Counted from the stretch's first letter, positions 25,667 through 35,001 are shown. The stretch: DNA of 64,000 nt from Rickettsiales bacterium Ac37b (GCA_000746585.2 CP009217.2:1120662-1184661); one strand, 5' to 3'. Numbers and translations: made by a program. The notes: generated by a model not told the origin, from the letters alone.

Positions 25667-27427
25667 TTATTTCATTTTTGCATATGAACCAGGAGCATCT
25701 TCAAGAGGTAATAATTTATCTTGTGATAAAGCTTTAGATGTTATTAGCTTTCCAGACATATTACTGTTCCATTGATGCCAATCTTGCCACCACGAACCAG
25801 GAAATTCTTTGGCATGATTTAACCAATCGGTTGCTTCAATAGAATAGTTATTATTTTTCCAATAACAATATTTATTATTATCAGGATGATTGATAACGCC
25901 AGCTACATGTCCTGAAGCAGATAATACGAAAGTAACAGGACAGTTGAGGAGTTTGGTTGCTAAATAGGTAGATTGCCATGGAGCTAAATGGTCATCACGT
26001 GTAGAAAGGAAATAGCATGGTACTTGGATAGTACTTAAATCAATTTTAACATCAGATAAAGTAAGAGCTCCTGGCTTAGAAAGCAAATTTTGTTGATACA
26101 TATTACGTAAGAAAAAATTATGCATTTTGGCAGGTAAGCGTGTGGAATCGGCATTCCAATATAGCAAATCAAAAGGCAGTGGTAATTTTCCTAATAAATA
26201 ATTATTAACAAAAAAGTTCCAAATCATATCATTGGCTCTAAGTAAGCTAAAAGCAGTAGACATTGTGATACCATCAAAATAGCCATCTTCTTTACTTGCT
26301 TTTTCTAAGTGATTTAGCTGTTCATCATCTATAAAAATAGAAATATCGCCTGCTTCTGCAAAATCAAGTAATGTGGTTAAAAAACTTGCGGATTGAACTC
26401 TTTTATCTTGTTTTGCTTCTAAATAAGCGAGAGTAGAGGCAAGTAAGGTACCTCCTATACAATATCCCATCATATTAATTTTTTTTGCGCCTATGGCTTT
26501 TTCTATCATATCTAATGCACATACTGGTCCTTCAAGCATATAATCTTCAAAATCTTTATTAGCTAAATTTTTATCTGGATTAACCCAAGAAATTAAAAAT
26601 ACATTATAACCTTGCATTAATAACCAACGTATAAAAGAATTCTTTTCTCTTAAGTCAAAAATATAATATTTATTAATACAAGGCGGTATAATAAGTAGAG
26701 GTATAGAATAATAGTGTTTTTGTAATGGAGCATAATGAATAAGTTGCATAAGGTCATTTTGGAAAATGACTTTTCCTTTTGTAGTAGCTATATTATACCC
26801 TAACTTAAAAGCGGTTGGATCGCTGGTTTGTATATCAAGCAAATGGTTACTACGCTCTAAATCTTTTAAAAAATTTTCCATCCCTTTAACTATATTATCT
26901 CCTTGAGATTCGATAGTTTCTTTTAGTACTAAAGGATTAATTAGAGCAAAATTTGATGGAGATAAAGCATCTAGAATTTGCTTTGTATAAAATTGGATTT
27001 TTCTTGCTGTTTTTTTATCAAGGTTCTTAGTTTGTTCATAGATGATATTGCTAATCCATGTGGAAGTCATAAAATAAGATTGTTTTATGAAGTAAAAAAA
27101 AGTGTTTTCATCCCATGATGTATCTTTAAATCTGTTATCCTTGGTAACTGCTTGGTATATAATTGTTTCTTGATCGTCACCATTCATAAATCTTTTAGTA
27201 GTGGCGTTTAATAAATTTAAGTAATCTTCTGTGTAACTTAATTGATATTGAAGGAGTTTTTCTGGGTCTGATATAAGGCTAGCAATTATAGGTAAGAAAT
27301 CCTGCGTAAGTTTTAGGGTGTTTGTAAGAGAATCTTTTTGCAAAGATTGCTTCTGTAAGAAAACTTGTAATATTTTCTGATAATAATCTAAGATTTTAAA
27401 GAAATTACCAGAAATTTTATCTATCAT
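25667..27427 (-). CDS. phaC: Poly(3-hydroxyalkanoate) synthase, class I
   Basis: Polymerises 3-hydroxybutyryl-CoA into PHB on the granule surface. At 586 residues it has class I length. The lipase-like box MMGYCIGG holds the nucleophile Cys323; the catalytic Asp lies in STRDDHLAPW and the His in SASGHVAGVINHP. The N-terminal region ends with the usual IPPCINKYYIFDL and GYNVFLISWVNPD segments. It is the last gene of yggT-ispH-phaC; its ATG overlaps the ispH stop by four bases, so it is translationally coupled. phaA, phaB and a phasin occur elsewhere in the window. Confidence 0.96.
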   Translation of the reverse strand: MIDKISGNFFKILDYYQKILQVFLQKQSLQKDSLTNTLKLTQDFLPIIASLISDPEKLLQYQLSYTEDYLNLLNATTKRFMNGDDQETIIYQAVTKDNRFKDTSWDENTFFYFIKQSYFMTSTWISNIIYEQTKNLDKKTARKIQFYTKQILDALSPSNFALINPLVLKETIESQGDNIVKGMENFLKDLERSNHLLDIQTSDPTAFKLGYNIATTKGKVIFQNDLMQLIHYAPLQKHYYSIPLLIIPPCINKYYIFDLREKNSFIRWLLMQGYNVFLISWVNPDKNLANKDFEDYMLEGPVCALDMIEKAIGAKKINMMGYCIGGTLLASTLAYLEAKQDKRVQSASFLTTLLDFAEAGDISIFIDDEQLNHLEKASKEDGYFDGITMSTAFSLLRANDMIWNFFVNNYLLGKLPLPFDLLYWNADSTRLPAKMHNFFLRNMYQQNLLSKPGALTLSDVKIDLSTIQVPCYFLSTRDDHLAPWQSTYLATKLLNCPVTFVLSASGHVAGVINHPDNNKYCYWKNNNYSIEATDWLNHAKEFPGSWWQDWHQWNSNMSGKLITSKALSQDKLLPLEDAPGSYAKMK

Positions 27428-28347
27428 GTTACCAACTCTTTTGGTAGTTTAAATTTAATATTTTCATCAATGCCGTCTAAATCATAGGTGGTTACTTCAG
27501 TTAAAGTGTTTAAGTAATTAATTACTTCCTCAACAAGTATTTCAGGGGCAGAAGCGCCAGCTGTTATACCAATTGTGCTCACATCTTTTAGCCAATCATT
27601 ATTTATATCATGATAATTATTAATTAAATATGAAGGAATACCCATTTCGTTACCCAAATCTTTAAGACGATTTGAATTTGAACTGTTTATAGCTCCTATT
27701 ACCAAAATTATATCAACTTTTTTAGATAATTCACGTACTGCATTCTGTCTATTTTGGGTTGCATAACAAATGTCTTTTAATTCTGGACCTTGAATCAAAG
27801 GAAATCGAGTCTTTAATTTATCAATAATCGTTTTTGTATCGTCTACACTTAAAGTAGTTTGCGTGACGTACGATAATTTACTAGGATCTTTCACATTAAT
27901 TTGGGCTACTTCTTCAATTGAAGAAACAATGATAACTTCTTGTTTTACACGTCCAGAAGTACCTTCTACCTCAGGATGGCCTCTATGACCTATAAGAATT
28001 ATTTGTCTATCTTGTTCTTCATTCCTTTGTGCTTCTTTATGTACTTTAGTAACTAAAGGGCAAGTAGCGTCTATTATAGATAGATTACGATTATGAGCCT
28101 CAATTTCTACTTGTTCTGAAACACCATGAGCACTAAAGATAGTAATTGAATTTTCCGGAATTTCATCAAGGCTATTTACGAAAATAGCTCCTTTAGATTT
28201 TAATTGATCAACAACATATTTATTATGTACTATTTCATGCCTGACATAAACAGGCCGACCATATTTTTCTAAAGCTAGTTCTACTATCTTTATGGCCCGT
28301 TCGACGCCTGCACAAAAGCCGCGAGGTTTGGCGAGTATTACCTGCAT
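27424..28347 (-). CDS. ispH: 4-hydroxy-3-methylbut-2-enyl diphosphate reductase
   Basis: The last step of the MEP isoprenoid pathway, making IPP and DMAPP with a [4Fe-4S] cluster. The three cluster cysteines are seen in PRGFCAGVERAI (residue 12), DATCPLVTKVH (about 95) and DICYATQNRQ (about 193), together with the catalytic VHNKYVVDQL and GHPEVEGTSG segments. 307 residues is typical. It overlaps phaC by 4 bp and follows yggT by 16 bp. Confidence 0.97.
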   Translation of the reverse strand: MQVILAKPRGFCAGVERAIKIVELALEKYGRPVYVRHEIVHNKYVVDQLKSKGAIFVNSLDEIPENSITIFSAHGVSEQVEIEAHNRNLSIIDATCPLVTKVHKEAQRNEEQDRQIILIGHRGHPEVEGTSGRVKQEVIIVSSIEEVAQINVKDPSKLSYVTQTTLSVDDTKTIIDKLKTRFPLIQGPELKDICYATQNRQNAVRELSKKVDIILVIGAINSSNSNRLKDLGNEMGIPSYLINNYHDINNDWLKDVSTIGITAGASAPEILVEEVINYLNTLTEVTTYDLDGIDENIKFKLPKELVT

Positions 28348-28363
28348 GATTTAGCTAAAACTT

Positions 28364-28654
28364 TTATAATTTATAAAAATAAGTATATAATACATTTTTT
28401 ATAAAGCCAAGCGCTAAAAATAACACTATAGCTGATAAATCTATTCCCCCTATAGTAGGTATATAATTTCTAATGTAATTTAATACAGGCTCGACTAATT
28501 TCGTTAGGGCATGCATTAGTTTTTGTACAAGAGGTTGGTGTTTATTTAATATATTAAAATATACTAACCAACTCATTATAATCCATACGATTAATATTAA
28601 ATTATATAAGCTGATAATTTGTGCAATTAAATCAATAGCAGGGTTAATATTCAT
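28364..28654 (-). CDS. YggT-family integral membrane protein
   Basis: Only 96 residues, with two long hydrophobic helices and the family pattern between them (HALTKLVEPVLNYIRNYIP, then GIDLSAIVLFLALGF). YggT proteins are linked to membrane stress or division in different bacteria; the role here is unknown. It is the first gene of the operon with ispH and phaC, downstream of a tRNA gene on the same strand. Confidence 0.85.
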   Translation of the reverse strand: MNINPAIDLIAQIISLYNLILIVWIIMSWLVYFNILNKHQPLVQKLMHALTKLVEPVLNYIRNYIPTIGGIDLSAIVLFLALGFIKNVLYTYFYKL

Positions 28655-28687
28655 ATAGATATTATCATCAATAAGATTAGAAAATAA

Positions 28688-28764
28688 TGGTGGGCCCGGC
28701 TGGACTTGAACCAGCGACCCTACCGTTATGAGCGGTATGCTCTAACCAACTGAGCTACAGGCCC
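28688..28764 (-). tRNA. tRNA with CAT anticodon (elongator Met or Ile2)
   Basis: Minus-strand cloverleaf: acceptor GGGCCTG pairs with CGGGCCC (one G-U), anticodon loop CTCATAA, T loop GTTCAAGTC, encoded CCA. It is not the initiator type, since the first acceptor pair is matched. Elongator methionine and lysidine-modified isoleucine tRNAs share the CAT anticodon and cannot be separated safely by eye. Confidence 0.9.
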
Positions 28765-28981
28765 CAAAATATTTTGAGGTTATTACCATTATATTTGTGG
28801 CTAATAACCACTTACCTAATTCCTTTAACAGGTTACATTTATTTTTGCAAGAGATTTTTTTACGAAAAATTTTTATATTATAATAATAGAGTATATGTTA
28901 TGAATAAATGGTTCTATATAAAAGATATAATATTTCCTTATCCATAAATATGACAATATAAAAGTAGAATATAATATAAAT

Positions 28982-29653
28982 ATGGTAAAAATTTTAGCAA
29001 TAGATACGTGTAATAGTTTTTGTTCAGTTGCGCTTATTGAAAATGGACAAATTATTGAAACTATATGTTCGGATGAAACATCAAAGCAAGCAGAATTACT
29101 TTTTTCGCTAATATTAAAAATATTACATAATCATAATCTGAAATATTCGAATTTAGATATGTTAGCTTTAACTGTAGGGCCTGGTAGTTTTACAGGTATT
29201 AGAGCAGGTATTGCTGCTATGCATGGCATGAAACTAGCATCAAAATTACCGGTTGTTGTGGTAAGCTGCTTTGAAGCTATAGCTCTGAATTTTACAGATA
29301 CTATTAACAAAAATATCAGTATTGTACTCGATGCAAGGCGTAATCAAGTATATATGCAAAGTTTTATGCATACTATTTCAGGTATGGTATCTACCTTAGC
29401 ACCATCTTTACTAGATTATGAGCAGGCAGTCAGATTAATAGCTCAAGATAGTATTATTGCTGGTAGCGGTGCAGAGTTATTAGAAGATTTGTTGAAAATT
29501 AATAAATCTTATATATTAAATGAAGATTTTAATGTTATCACTGCAGATATGGTAGCAAAGGCTGCTTGGTATAAATATCTTAGCAATGATATAAATCAAG
29601 AATTGGTACCACTTTATATAAGACCCTCGGATGCAAAACTACCTAAACAGTGA
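28982..29653 (+). CDS. tsaB: tRNA threonylcarbamoyladenosine biosynthesis protein TsaB
   Basis: Partner of TsaD in making t6A37 on ANN-decoding tRNAs. The N-terminal ASKHA-fold motif ILAIDTCNSFCSVALIENG and the signature LTVGPGSFTGIRAGIAAMHG (about 60-80) are clear; 223 residues is normal. It starts at an ATG after a long AT-rich leader without an obvious Shine-Dalgarno and appears to be a single-gene unit. Confidence 0.93.
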   Translation: MVKILAIDTCNSFCSVALIENGQIIETICSDETSKQAELLFSLILKILHNHNLKYSNLDMLALTVGPGSFTGIRAGIAAMHGMKLASKLPVVVVSCFEAIALNFTDTINKNISIVLDARRNQVYMQSFMHTISGMVSTLAPSLLDYEQAVRLIAQDSIIAGSGAELLEDLLKINKSYILNEDFNVITADMVAKAAWYKYLSNDINQELVPLYIRPSDAKLPKQ

Positions 29654-29760
29654 ATGATAATTAATTTGCATTAGAAATTTGATTATGTTTAGATTCTTGT
29701 ATTATTCTTAAGTTTTAATTTACTAAATATTAATATCTAATTAATATGATCAAAATGAAT

Positions 29761-29866
29761 ATAGTAAGAGAAGTTGAGATGTATATATTGTACTTTCATT
29801 TTTCTCCTAGAAAATTATAGACTTTAGCTAATCATCAATGATTACATCTTTAGCTTCTCTTACTAT
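29761..29866. repeat. 106-bp palindromic element of a second type
   Basis: Starts ATAGTAAGAGAAGTTGAGAT and ends with the inverted match CATCTTTAGCTTCTCTTACTAT, giving terminal inverted repeats of about 22 bp with three mismatches. The interior is AT-rich and non-coding. Its right end runs directly into a half-copy of the other family (TATAGTAAAAACATTTGAAC, about 29864-29912), followed by a full copy. Confidence 0.65.
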
Positions 29867-29912
29867 AGTAAAAACATTTGAACTTGTTATGTCGTTGTCT
29901 TGGCTATATATT

Positions 29913-30017
29913 TATAGTAAATTGATTTGAACTTGCGGACTCAGTTAGCTCAAAGTTCTTACCATTTGTAGGTTTTGCTTATCGCTCCGAGTCCAGAATA
30001 CAACTTAATTTACTATA
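29913..30017 (+). repeat. ~105-bp palindromic repeat, intact copy
   Basis: Runs from TATAGTAAATTGATTTGAAC to ACAACTTAATTTACTATA, 105 bp, with the internal GTTAGCTCAAAG landmark. It ends 54 bp upstream of the scoA start, so it may lie in or near the promoter of the scoAB operon. Confidence 0.88.
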
Positions 30018-30071
30018 CTTAGAAAGAATTATAATTTGGATTAATCATTATTTACTTAGGAGTTGTGTATT

Positions 30072-30770
30072 GTGGTAACTATTTATGGTGATGCAAAATC
30101 AGCATTACAAGGTGTTTTGCATGATAATATAACTATTATGGCGGGAGGGTTTGGCCTATGTGGTATTCCTGAAAATTTAATTTTTTCGATACGTGATTCA
30201 GGTGTTAAAAACCTTACAATAGTAAGTAATAATTGTGGAATAGATGATTTTGGTCTTGGTATTTTATTACAAACTAGGCAGATAAAAAAAATGATTTCTT
30301 CTTATGTGGGAGAAAATAAAACTTTTGAATACCAATATTTAAATGGTGAATTAGAATTGGAACTAAATCCTCAAGGTACGCTTGCAGAACGTATTAGAGC
30401 TGGAGGGGCAGGTATTTCAGCTTTTTATACTAGGACAGGTGTTGGAACGGTGGTAGCAGAAGGAAAAGAGCACAAAGATTTTGATGGAAAAACATATATT
30501 ATGGAAAAGGCACTCATTGCAGATTTAGCGATTATTAAGGCATGGAAAGCGGATAAAGCTGGGAATGTTATATATCGGAAAACTGCTAGGAATTTTAATC
30601 CTATTATGGCAACAGCTGCTAAAGTGACAATTGTGGAAGTTGAACAGATAGTTGAGATTGGTGAATTGGATAGTGATAATATTCATACTCCTAGTATTTT
30701 TGTACATAGATTATTGCAAGGTGCAAATTATGAAAAACGTATTGAACGTTTAGTAGTAAATAAACATTAG
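30072..30770 (+). CDS. scoA: Succinyl-CoA:3-oxoacid CoA-transferase subunit A
   Basis: With ScoB transfers CoA between succinyl-CoA and acetoacetate, linking ketone-body or PHB-derived acetoacetate to acetyl-CoA. The segment [15 protein letters not shown] and the glycine-rich [22 protein letters not shown] motif are typical of subunit A, as is the ~232-residue length. The frame is open from a TTG at 30063, but the GTG at 30072 lies nine bases after an AGGAG motif (30058-30062) and is the preferred start. scoB follows after 25 bp. Confidence 0.93.
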   Translation: MVTIYGDAKSALQGVLHDNITIMAGGFGLCGIPENLIFSIRDSGVKNLTIVSNNCGIDDFGLGILLQTRQIKKMISSYVGENKTFEYQYLNGELELELNPQGTLAERIRAGGAGISAFYTRTGVGTVVAEGKEHKDFDGKTYIMEKALIADLAIIKAWKADKAGNVIYRKTARNFNPIMATAAKVTIVEVEQIVEIGELDSDNIHTPSIFVHRLLQGANYEKRIERLVVNKH

Positions 30771-30795
30771 TGATAAAGTTTTATAGGAGAAAAAT

Positions 30796-31434
30796 ATGGC
30801 TTGGAGTAAAGAAGACATATATCGTATTACAGCTGCTGAAGAATTAAAAGATGGGTATTATGTAAATTTAGGTATAGGTATGCCAACTGAGGTAGCAAAT
30901 TATAAGCCAGAAAATGTGCATGTAATATTACAGAGTGAGAATGGAATGTTAGGTATGGGACATTTTCCCTATGAAAATGAAGTTGATGCAGATTTAATTA
31001 ATGCGGGTAAGCAAACTATATCAGCATTACCAGAAAGTAGTTATTTTGATAGTGCTACATCCTTTGGAATGATTCGTGGAGGTCATATTGATTTAAGTAT
31101 ACTTGGTGCGCTTGAGGTTTCAGATAAAGGTGATTTAGCGAATTGGACCGTACCGGGCAAAATGGTTAAAGGTATGGGAGGCGCTATGGATTTAGTAGCT
31201 GGTGCCAAAAGAATAGTTGTGATTATGGAACATAATACTAAGGATAAAGGGTATAAATTAGTTAAGGAATGTAGCTTGCCTTTGACAGGAAAGCATGTAG
31301 TTAATAGAGTTATTACCGATTTAGGCATTTTTGATATCACCTCTGCAGGATTAATTCTTACCAAAATTGCCCAAGATGTTTCTGTAGAAGAAATTAGAGC
31401 GCGTACTGAACCAACATTTAAAATACATATATAA
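30796..31434 (+). CDS. scoB: Succinyl-CoA:3-oxoacid CoA-transferase subunit B
   Basis: The 212-residue catalytic subunit. The motif LQSENGMLGMG holds the glutamate that forms the CoA thioester; YVNLGIGMPTEVANY at the N-terminus and the GAMDLVAGAKR and KGYKLVKECSLPLTG segments are standard. A strong AGGAG motif precedes the ATG. It lies between scoA and the EptA-like gene, only 3 bp from the latter, so the three form one operon. Confidence 0.95.
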   Translation: MAWSKEDIYRITAAEELKDGYYVNLGIGMPTEVANYKPENVHVILQSENGMLGMGHFPYENEVDADLINAGKQTISALPESSYFDSATSFGMIRGGHIDLSILGALEVSDKGDLANWTVPGKMVKGMGGAMDLVAGAKRIVVIMEHNTKDKGYKLVKECSLPLTGKHVVNRVITDLGIFDITSAGLILTKIAQDVSVEEIRARTEPTFKIHI

Positions 31435-31437
31435 TAT

Positions 31438-32982
31438 ATGAAATCTAAATATCAGCGTATATATATTATAATAATTATTGCTGTAGTTTATACGATGTTA
31501 TTTAATATGAAGCTGATCATGGCTGATTTAGGGCAGTTAGAAGATGTTGTACAGTCATTTAAAGAATTTATTCATCGTTATTTAGGTTCTATATTATTTA
31601 GTTTTATATTTTTCTTTGCTTTTAGCTTTAATAAAGTTTTATATAGCATTATAACTATTATTACCTTTATATGTAGTGCTATAGGAGCATATTTTGTTTA
31701 TCATTATCAGATTCGTATTAATTACTATACAGTAACTTCTTTCCTACACGCCAATCAAGAAGAATGTTTGCATTTTATTAATATGCATTTTCTTGGCTAT
31801 TTGTTACTAGCTATTATTGTTGCTATTTGGGCAGTTATTCTATTTATAAAATATGATTATTCTCATCCATCTTATTCTAAATTAAGTTTTGTTAGTATGG
31901 CTTTTGTAATATTTGCCGTAATATTAGGTGGTGTAGATATTACAGAGCATTATTTACCATATAACTATTTAGAAGGCACCTATCGTGCTCTAACTCATAA
32001 CAGCTCTAAGAATGTAAATAAAATTGTACAGGATATATCTTTAGAAGAAGGAGTAAAGAATTTAGATGTAGTAATTATTATTGGTGAATCAGCAAGATAT
32101 GATCATTTTCACATCAATGGTTATCCTAGAAATACTTCACCACAATTAGATAAAATATCTAATTTAATTAGCTTTAGTAAAATGCAGGCCTGTAATAATT
32201 TTACCTTTCATGCAGTACCTTGTTTGTTATGTTTAAATTATAATGAATATAAGCCAAATAATGTTTTCGGTCCCTCTATAATCCAAGTATTGAATCAACT
32301 TAATTTTGTGACTAGTTGGATCGCAACGCAAGGATCTAATTCTGCTTACGAAACAAGTTTTAATAATATTGCTAATGCCAATAAATATAAGACGCTAATA
32401 CATTATTATATTGATAAAAATGATGTATATGATTTAGAAATCATACCATTTTTGGAACAAAAGCTACTGCAAGTTTCAGGTAATCAATTAATTATATTGC
32501 ATACTAGAGGAAGTCATTTTCACTATGAATGGCGATATACGAAAGAATTTAAAAAGTTTACCCCTATATGTGAGCGGAAATTTTTTAATTGGCAAATTGG
32601 GCACTGTACGGATGACGAAATAATAAATTCGTATGATAATACAATATTATATACAGATGAGGTTATTAATGCAGTTATTGAGAGAATGCGAAATAGGAAT
32701 GCAATAGTAATATATGTTTCTGATCATGGAGAATCTTTGGGAGAGAATGGGATTTATCTACATGGTACCAAGCTTACCCCAGAACAATTACATGTTCCTT
32801 TATTTATTTGGGCTTCTGATAATTTTATTAAAAATAATTCTAAGAAATTTGAGGCTTTAAGATATAATAAGAATAAGAATATAAGCTATATGCACATGTT
32901 TCACACCATTCTAGATTGTATAGGTATAAAATCTACCATTATAAATCCTAATATGAGCTTATGTAATATTACAGCCAATTAA
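31438..32982 (+). CDS. EptA-like lipid A phosphoethanolamine transferase
   Basis: A membrane-anchored sulfatase-fold enzyme, 514 residues. Five hydrophobic segments fill about 1-175, then the soluble domain begins with the metal-binding IIIGESARYDHFHINGYPRN. The nucleophile threonine aligns at Thr256 between Cys252 and Cys262 (CNNFTFHAVPC, compare CGTxTAxSVPC in EptA/MCR). The second metal motif is SDHGESLGENGIYLHGT. The donor would be phosphatidylethanolamine (psd/pssA at 0.6-2.1 kb); the acceptor is usually lipid A or another glycan. The GT preceding the nucleophile is replaced by NNF, so acceptor choice may differ. It follows scoB by 3 bp. Confidence 0.88.
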   Translation: MKSKYQRIYIIIIIAVVYTMLFNMKLIMADLGQLEDVVQSFKEFIHRYLGSILFSFIFFFAFSFNKVLYSIITIITFICSAIGAYFVYHYQIRINYYTVTSFLHANQEECLHFINMHFLGYLLLAIIVAIWAVILFIKYDYSHPSYSKLSFVSMAFVIFAVILGGVDITEHYLPYNYLEGTYRALTHNSSKNVNKIVQDISLEEGVKNLDVVIIIGESARYDHFHINGYPRNTSPQLDKISNLISFSKMQACNNFTFHAVPCLLCLNYNEYKPNNVFGPSIIQVLNQLNFVTSWIATQGSNSAYETSFNNIANANKYKTLIHYYIDKNDVYDLEIIPFLEQKLLQVSGNQLIILHTRGSHFHYEWRYTKEFKKFTPICERKFFNWQIGHCTDDEIINSYDNTILYTDEVINAVIERMRNRNAIVIYVSDHGESLGENGIYLHGTKLTPEQLHVPLFIWASDNFIKNNSKKFEALRYNKNKNISYMHMFHTILDCIGIKSTIINPNMSLCNITAN

Positions 32983-33124
32983 GCCTAATCTTTTCCTAAA
33001 ATCCTCTTTACTCGAGTAGACAAAAGTTGTGTAACGTATCATTTTGAAATTGTCTTTGCTATATTTACAAACATTTTATAATGTATTAAAACAGTTTATA
33101 ATTTTGTAATAAGGGTGTGATAAA

Positions 33125-34474
33125 ATGTTAACTTACCAGGAAGAAGAATTTTTATCTCTAATCAGAACAGCAGAAATCGAAACATTAGAAAAGATGCTTC
33201 AATCCTCTCCAGGCCTAATAAACATAAAAACTAATGATGGAAGTACAGCTTTGCATTATGCCATTGCTTACGGTCATAATAGTGTTATAAAGTTTTTAGA
33301 AAGCAAAGGTTTGAAAATCGACATTAAAGAGCATATACTTATATGTTTAGCTGCTCATAATGGCCATAATCATACCATAGAGTTTTTAGAAAAAAAGGGT
33401 TTAAAACTAGATGAAAAAACTAATAACGGATTCACACTGATACATTTTGCGGCTATGGGCGGTCAGAACCGTACCATAGAGTTTTTAGAAAAAAAAGGTT
33501 TAAGCATAGATGCAAAAACTAATAACGGAAGTACAGGATTACATTTAGCTGCTTATAATGGTCATAATAATACGATAAAGTTTTTAATCCAAAAAGGTTT
33601 AAGAACAGATGAAAAAACTCAAGATGGACGCACATTATTACATTTTGCAGCTATGGGCGGTCAGAACCATACCATAGAATTCTTAGAAAAGAAAGCCTTG
33701 AAAAGAAGTGATCAAGTTCATGAAGTAAGTACAAACTTAGCTGCTAACTACGTACAGTCTGTTCCAAAAGGAGTATCAAATAAACTTAATCAGGTTAATA
33801 ATAATTCTATAACACCTACAAAAGATAATACAAATACTTTATCAGCAAATTTTGTTAAAGATTTTATTCTATTGACACCATCTACTCTAGTTTCTAAGCC
33901 GATTAATTCAATTAATTGCTTATCTAAAAGTACTAATAAACATAATGTATCACCTAGCTCTAATAATAGGCATGCAAACTTAACAAAACAAATTCAAGAT
34001 TTGACCAAAATTAATGAGGATCTAAAAAAATCTAATAGTAATAAAGAGTTATTAATAATTCAGCAAGGTAGGGAAATATATCAATTAAAGTTTCAATTAG
34101 AGATTGCTGAACAGTACATTGATAAAAATATGAATAATAATTCTATTACTCCTTTATTATATAGCAATAATTCGCAAACGTGGAGTGAGAAAGTAAGTAA
34201 TACCTCTACTAATCTTGCAGTTCCTCCTTTACTTAGAAAACGCAATTATAATTCTTATAATAGACTATCTAGTGAAAGTCCTAGTATTAAAGATAATATA
34301 ACTACTTTGAAGCAGCGGAATAGTTTTGAATACAATGGACTATTACCATCTATGGAGACATTATTCTCTATGCAATCTGAAACTATTAATTTAACTTTTC
34401 AAGATCGAGAAAATAAAAAAAGAAAGGGCGACTTATCTTATATAATAGACAATAAAAGTTCACGAAGTTTTTAG
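33125..34474 (+). CDS. Ankyrin-repeat protein with C-terminal coiled coil
   Basis: A 449-residue protein with five to six ankyrin units at about 30-195 (for example DGSTALHYAIAYGHNSVIKF). Two units are nearly identical copies sharing HFAAMGGQN and TIEFLEKK, also at DNA level, which indicates recent internal duplication. A Ser/Asn-rich linker and a coiled coil at about 285-335 (KINEDLKKSNSNKELLIIQ) follow; the tail is basic and Ser-rich (NKKRKGDLSYIIDNKSSRSF). No signal peptide. Likely an exported host-interaction protein by analogy with rickettsial ankyrin effectors. Confidence 0.85.
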   Translation: MLTYQEEEFLSLIRTAEIETLEKMLQSSPGLINIKTNDGSTALHYAIAYGHNSVIKFLESKGLKIDIKEHILICLAAHNGHNHTIEFLEKKGLKLDEKTNNGFTLIHFAAMGGQNRTIEFLEKKGLSIDAKTNNGSTGLHLAAYNGHNNTIKFLIQKGLRTDEKTQDGRTLLHFAAMGGQNHTIEFLEKKALKRSDQVHEVSTNLAANYVQSVPKGVSNKLNQVNNNSITPTKDNTNTLSANFVKDFILLTPSTLVSKPINSINCLSKSTNKHNVSPSSNNRHANLTKQIQDLTKINEDLKKSNSNKELLIIQQGREIYQLKFQLEIAEQYIDKNMNNNSITPLLYSNNSQTWSEKVSNTSTNLAVPPLLRKRNYNSYNRLSSESPSIKDNITTLKQRNSFEYNGLLPSMETLFSMQSETINLTFQDRENKKRKGDLSYIIDNKSSRSF

Positions 34475-34602
34475 AGTTACTAGGCTTCTTTGCACATCAT
34501 TTGGTAAAGCCATGTTTTAAGAGCCTTTGAAAGAAAATTATAGTTTAATTTGTGGCCAAAAGAAATAAAAACATATTTATCATAATTTAGTGTAAAAAAA
34601 TC

Positions 34603-34834
34603 TATATGGCAAATTGATTTGAATTTGGGACGCAGTTATGGCTGTGGCAATTTAAATATTACTTTGTTGTTCGTTGCCTACAATAGTATTTCTACGCTTT
34701 TAGCCTCACGCCTTGTATTATTTTAATTGCCTTTGCTATAGCTCAAAGCTTCCCTATTATTTGTAGGATTCGCTTTATCTGCCCTTGTCCCATATATAAT
34801 CATTTAAATTTGTTCGTTTACTAGTTAGCAATAT
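34603..34834 (+). repeat. ~105-bp palindromic repeat carrying a nested 100-bp element
   Basis: Left end TATATGGCAAATTGATTTGA, then GGGACGCAGTTA, the nested insert (34639-34738), and continuation TAGCTCAAAGCTTCCC with the internal TATTTGTAGG. The right end is degenerate (about 34800-34834), so its exact limit is uncertain. Structure and insertion point are the same as in the copy at 7152. Confidence 0.75.
34639..34738 (+). mobile_element. Nested 100-bp TA-flanked palindromic mini-element, copy 2
   Basis: Exactly 100 bp, flanked by TA (34637-34638 and 34739-34740), with the same inverted GGCAATTTAAATA ends as the copy at 7185-7284 and high similarity throughout. Removing it restores the uninterrupted family sequence GTTAGCTCAAAG with a single TA, which is what a TA-target insertion predicts. 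Confidence 0.8.
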
Positions 34835-34894
34835 ATTTAATGTATATTATGTCATTACGGACTGAGTAGAAATAAGTCTGGTTAGCTTAAGCTA

Positions 34895-35001
34895 TATAGT
34901 AAATTGATTTGAATTCAAGACGCAGGTAGCTCAAAGCTCTTCTACTATTTGTAGGCTTCACTTTATCTGCTCTAGTTCTAAATACAACTTAATTTACTAT
35001 A
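34895..35001 (+). repeat. ~105-bp palindromic repeat, intact copy
   Basis: Runs from TATAGTAAATTGATTTGAAT to CAACTTAATTTACTATA, 107 bp, with the internal hairpin CTACTATTTGTAGG intact. It ends 38 bp before the start of the pseudokinase gene. Confidence 0.88.

Noticed and set aside
34475-34602. Possible transposase or terminal-repeat remnant after the ankyrin gene
   Set aside because: A few words (CTTCTTTGCACATCATTTGG) resemble IS ends, but no translated match or inverted partner was found.
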